Source: Calothrix sp. PCC 6303 (lineage in GTDB: Bacteria > Cyanobacteriota > Cyanobacteriia > Cyanobacteriales > Nostocaceae). Taken from it: DNA of 64,000 nt. Position numbers and translations under genes: made by a program. Location: contig NC_019751.1 in NCBI RefSeq assembly GCF_000317435.1, positions 62,001 through 126,000 on the forward strand, written 5' to 3'. Positions 60,998 to 64,000 of this stretch are shown piece by piece. Position 1 is the stretch's first letter. Each line of letters begins with the position of its first letter. The notes under the pieces are model-generated. The model saw only the letters and a list, made by a program, of their open reading frames with translations, made no database searches and was not told the origin of the DNA.

Positions 60998-61028
60998 AAA
61001 GTAAATTTTTGGAAAATATTTAGATTAT

Positions 61029-61553
61029 TTATACTGATACTAGGCGACGGAGGGATTCAGCGCGACGTTTAGCTGTGGTGTTATTAGGTTCCAACTTCAG
61101 TACTTCTTCGTACATTTCTAAGGCTTGAGTGGTTAACTTTTTACGTTCATAAGCATGACCAAGATTATTGTATCCCACTACATACTTCGGGTTGGCTTTG
61201 ATGGCTTCTTTGTATTGACGGATTGCCAAATCATACTGTTCTTGAGCAAAATAGGTAAAACCAAGCCCATTGTAAATCAGGGAAATATTTTCTTCCTCTT
61301 CAACTTGGGCAGCTTTTAGGGCTTTTTGGAATAACGCGATCGCTTGAGTGTAGATCTTCTTTTCAGAGTAGATGCTAGCTAGTTCATAATACTCCTGTGC
61401 GGTACCAGCTTCTTTGCTGAGTTTCTTCTGTAACCGGGAAAAAGAACTTTCGACTTTACGGGTTTTAAATATCTGCTGAAATATACTGACAACGGCAATC
61501 GCCAATATCACTACCACTACAGAAAGATAAATAACTGCTAATTTGCTATCCAT
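61029..61553 (-). CDS. ycf37: Photosystem I assembly protein Ycf37
   Basis: A 174-residue protein with one N-terminal membrane helix (about 5-27) followed by three TPR units (EYYELASIYSEKKIYTQAIA, NGLGFTYFAQEQYDLAI, GYNNLGHAYERKKLTTQALE). Length and layout match cyanobacterial Ycf37 (plant PYG7), a thylakoid protein needed for efficient photosystem I assembly. Monocistronic, with its own terminator. A 45-bp piece of the gene is duplicated downstream. Confidence 0.86.
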   Translation of the reverse strand: MDSKLAVIYLSVVVVILAIAVVSIFQQIFKTRKVESSFSRLQKKLSKEAGTAQEYYELASIYSEKKIYTQAIALFQKALKAAQVEEEENISLIYNGLGFTYFAQEQYDLAIRQYKEAIKANPKYVVGYNNLGHAYERKKLTTQALEMYEEVLKLEPNNTTAKRRAESLRRLVSV

Positions 61554-61673
61554 TGGTTTAATTAAATTTCACTTCTTGGTTTATTATGGGTAGTTTTCGG
61601 CTGAGAATTTTTTAAGAAAGTTTACAGTTGGGTAATGGGGGGGGTATTCGTAGTTTAGCAAAACAAGCTCAAT

Positions 61674-62474
61674 TCATGATTCCAAAATTGAAGACGGTGG
61701 CAATCCCCAAAATTTGATTCTTTCTTGCAGCCATCCTTGTTCCAGGTAAAGTGCGATCGCTTGATCAATTTTCCGTCGAAGTGGGTCGTGTTTCAAACCT
61801 TTGGGAATTATTACACACAATGGTTCGGTTGATAATCGTGTTTCTAGGAGCCGATATTGGGGATATTGCCGCACCCAACCACTTAAAACTGTGGCATCAG
61901 CAGCGAAAGCATCAATTTTATTCTCCTCAAGTGATTGCTGTGCAGTCAAATAGGAATCCACGCCCACTAATTCGGCACTAGGTATAAAATATTCAATATA
62001 AGATATTGTACTTGATCCCTTCAAAACTCCTACTTTCAGCTTTTTTAAATCTCCAAAATCATCTACACTAGTATTTTTTGTAACTAATACTGTGCCATCT
62101 AAATAGTAAGGAATACTGAAATTAACCAACCGAGCGCGAGATGCCGTTGCCGTAAATCGGGCAATAGCAATATCCACCCGATTATCCAATACTTCAGCCA
62201 TGCGATCGCGGTTATTCACAGCACGCAATTTTACAGCTTGGGAATCTCCCAATAGATCCTTAGCCAACCTTTTAGCTAAATCAATTTCTAAACCTTGGAG
62301 TTTACCCTCAGCATCACGAAAACCCAAAGGGTAAATGTTATCCTTCACTGCTACAGTTAAATAGCCACGTTGCTGAATTTCCCGAAGTTCAGTAGCATCA
62401 CTAGCCGCAACCAGAGGAAAAAGACAAAAGCTAAATGTCAAAATAATCACAATTAGTCGGCGAAATAATCTCAT
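61674..62474 (-). CDS. Periplasmic solute-binding protein (SBP_bac_3)
   Basis: A 266-residue family 3 binding protein. A signal peptide (MRLFRRLIVIILTFSFCLFP, cut near AASDA) is followed by LREIQQRGYLTVAVKDNIYP. The two lobes include GLEIDLAKRLAKDLLG and DIAIARFTATASRARLVNFS, which forms the amino-acid-binding pocket with an arginine for the carboxylate. It probably serves a polar amino acid ABC transporter whose other parts are not in the window. A GTG four codons upstream is possible; ATG at 62474 is preferred as it starts directly before the charged signal-peptide head. Confidence 0.88.
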   Translation of the reverse strand: MRLFRRLIVIILTFSFCLFPLVAASDATELREIQQRGYLTVAVKDNIYPLGFRDAEGKLQGLEIDLAKRLAKDLLGDSQAVKLRAVNNRDRMAEVLDNRVDIAIARFTATASRARLVNFSIPYYLDGTVLVTKNTSVDDFGDLKKLKVGVLKGSSTISYIEYFIPSAELVGVDSYLTAQQSLEENKIDAFAADATVLSGWVRQYPQYRLLETRLSTEPLCVIIPKGLKHDPLRRKIDQAIALYLEQGWLQERIKFWGLPPSSILES

Positions 62475-62676
62475 CTCAACTATCACTTGTTATAGTGGAT
62501 AACTTTAACCAGACTGATAAACGTATCACTCTTTGACTAATTACTGTTCACCGTTAAACCTGTAGTCGAATTTTAGATAGACTTCGCAAACTTCAGCGCA
62601 GTCAACCTTCAATTTGCATAGAAACTGAACAAGTAGCCTCAATAGTTTACTTATTTTTCAACTAAAATATATCTCT

Positions 62677-63654
62677 CTAATCCCCTAATTTTAAACCTTT
62701 ACTTGCTAACCACTCCGGATTATAAAGACGTGATTGATAACGCGAACCACTATCGCATAAAATAGTCACAATAGTATGTCCTGGTCCCATTTGCTTCGCT
62801 AATCTTACAGCGCCAGCAACATTAATTCCTGTAGAACCACCCATCAATAAACCGTCCTTCTTTAACAATTGAGAAACCACTTGTAATGCTTCGTGATCAT
62901 CAATTTGCATTGCATCATCTGTGGGGACATCTTGCATATTTGCCGTGATTCGACTATTACCAATTCCCTCAGTAATGGAACTACCTTCTAATTTAATTTC
63001 CCCAGTTTTTATATAACTATATAATCCACTACCCATCGGGTCAGCAACAACACATTTAATTTGAGGATTTTGTTCTTTCAAAAACATAGAAACTCCAGCA
63101 AAAGTTCCACCAGTCCCAGTGGATGCAACCCAACCATCAACTTTTCCATCAGTTTGTTGCCAAATTTCTTTCCCGGTGGTTTCATAGTGGGAAAGACGAT
63201 TCGCTAAATTATCAAATTGATTTGCCCAAATGGCGTTTTCCATTTCCGAGGCAATTCTTCCCGACAGTTTCACGTAATTATTTGGATCTTTATAAGGGAC
63301 TGCGGGAACTGGACGAACTTCCGCACCCAACGCTACTAGTGCATCAATTTTTTCCTGGGATTGAGTATTAGGAATAATAATCAGGCATTTGTAACCCTTA
63401 GCATTACAAATATGTGCCAATCCAATACCAGTATTTCCCGCAGTTCCTTCAACTACAGTTCCCCCTGGCTTCAACAAACCTTTTGCTTCTGCATCTTGAA
63501 TAATATATAGTGCAGCACGATCCTTAACTGAACCACCAGGATTGAGAAATTCTGCTTTCCCTAAAATTTCACAACCTGTTTGTTCACTAAAGCTGTTTAA
63601 TCTAATTAGGGGAGTATTACCAATTGTCCCAATAAATCCATTCTTAATATCCAT
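62677..63654 (-). CDS. cysK: Cysteine synthase A
   Basis: A 325-residue PLP enzyme of the O-acetylserine sulfhydrylase family. The PLP lysine is K44 in [11 protein letters not shown]. The substrate loop [12 protein letters not shown] and the phosphate loop [10 protein letters not shown] are present. It makes cysteine from O-acetylserine and sulfide. The middle part ([20 protein letters not shown]) is close to the CysK2-like cyanobacterial group, so use of another nucleophile is possible. A TTCTCCTT-complement (AAGGAGAA) ribosome site precedes the ATG. Confidence 0.92.
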   Translation of the reverse strand: MDIKNGFIGTIGNTPLIRLNSFSEQTGCEILGKAEFLNPGGSVKDRAALYIIQDAEAKGLLKPGGTVVEGTAGNTGIGLAHICNAKGYKCLIIIPNTQSQEKIDALVALGAEVRPVPAVPYKDPNNYVKLSGRIASEMENAIWANQFDNLANRLSHYETTGKEIWQQTDGKVDGWVASTGTGGTFAGVSMFLKEQNPQIKCVVADPMGSGLYSYIKTGEIKLEGSSITEGIGNSRITANMQDVPTDDAMQIDDHEALQVVSQLLKKDGLLMGGSTGINVAGAVRLAKQMGPGHTIVTILCDSGSRYQSRLYNPEWLASKGLKLGD

Positions 63655-63749
63655 GTTTTTCTTCTCCTTATAGTTTTATCTAAATCACAAAATCATTTTA
63701 ATATAAATAACTTCAACTACTTTAATTCAGAATTTCACAAATTCGCTGA

Positions 63750-64000
63750 TTACCAAATTTTACTTAAATCCAAGCTAAACCCAAATAAAATAGATTCACC
63801 ATTAATTGTCACAGGATTATCTAAACATTCCTCTTCCACTCCTGGACGATATACATAAACTTGGCGATTTTTTCTGTCAATCAACCAACCAAGTTTGATT
63901 CCTGGTTCTCGCATATATTCAGCCATTTTATGCTTCAATACTTGAAGATCATCAGAAGCAGATCGTAATTCGATGACAAAATCAGGACAAATGGGGGCAA
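63750..64000 (-). CDS. Uma2-family putative endonuclease (partial)
   Basis: The C-terminal 83 or so codons are visible and the start lies beyond the window. The PDFVIELRSASDD motif and LGWLIDRKNRQVYVYRPG are the conserved core of the Uma2 (DUF820) family, a PD-(D/E)xK-like fold greatly expanded in cyanobacteria. The D and E-x-R residues of the putative active site are present. Biological role is unsettled; some members occur in mobile or toxin-like contexts. Confidence 0.85.
   Translation of the reverse strand, partial: APICPDFVIELRSASDDLQVLKHKMAEYMREPGIKLGWLIDRKNRQVYVYRPGVEEECLDNPVTINGESILFGFSLDLSKIW

Overview
The window comes from a cyanobacterium, most probably a filamentous heterocyst-forming member of the Nostocales. 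This rests on the cyanobacterial gene content (NdhK, Ycf37, PcxA, SbtA family, PIN/TRAM protein, GlcE/GlcF, a protochlorophyllide-reductase-like domain, RRM protein), the many HIP1 octamers (GCGATCGC), short tandem heptamers (TTCCCTG/TTCCCTA), dispersed palindromes and MITE-like repeats, FHA and FGE-domain Ser/Thr kinases, and large two-partner-secretion exoproteins. The genus cannot be fixed from the sequence alone. No rRNA, tRNA or CRISPR array was seen.

Layout. 1-2.5 kb: end of a small PCP-reductase-like gene, a cold-shock-type RNA-binding protein with promoter and terminator, aroC, and a SemiSWEET gene. 2.5-3.3 kb: nested inverted-repeat elements. 3.3-7.8 kb: an alternative terminal oxidase operon, two DUF2231 membrane proteins followed by coxB-coxA-coxC. 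Subunit II has lost the CuA ligands and subunit I carries the YSHPxVY signature of A2-type oxidases, so this is probably a quinol oxidase (ARTO/Cox3 type). 7.9-15 kb: two tandem paralogous haemagglutination-domain exoproteins, then a repeat hotspot. 15.5-28.7 kb: ordinary metabolism and transport (hemW, PIN/TRAM, ferredoxin, cobQ, HAD phosphatase, FTR1, aspartate aminotransferase, GT2-TPR, SbtA family, PcxA, VOC protein, rbgA). 28.9-36.4 kb: a mobile-element zone with a doubly frameshifted ISAzo13-like element abutting a small gene, thrS, a TnpB-only IS200/IS605-type element, and an orphan right end of the same kind of element. 36.6-41.7 kb: a CocE-type hydrolase and a fused proline-catabolic enzyme.

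42-47.3 kb is a signalling island: a Ser/Thr kinase fused to an FGE/SUMF1 domain, a HigB-type toxin split by a 1181-bp IS with a 5-bp target duplication, its XRE antitoxin (intact), and an FHA-kinase. 47.3-51.5 kb: a methyltransferase and glcF/glcE for glycolate oxidation. 51.9-55.1 kb: a two-gene phosphorelay. 55.3-58.7 kb: a TIGR04283-like glycosyltransferase whose only well-placed start codon is ATA, a TVP38-family membrane protein and a mercuric-reductase-like flavoprotein. 58.8-64 kb: two small proteins, a stand-alone second-type ndhK, ycf37, a periplasmic amino-acid-type binding protein, a cysteine synthase and a partial Uma2 protein.

No wholly new system can be claimed. The best leads are (i) the CuA-less oxidase with its translationally coupled DUF2231 pair, (ii) the IS-split toxin whose reading frame is exactly restored by excision, (iii) the ATA-start glycosyltransferase, (iv) a family of imperfect-TIR elements seen at six intergenic sites, and (v) Fur-box-like palindromes plus long hairpins at both ends of the ISAzo13-like element.
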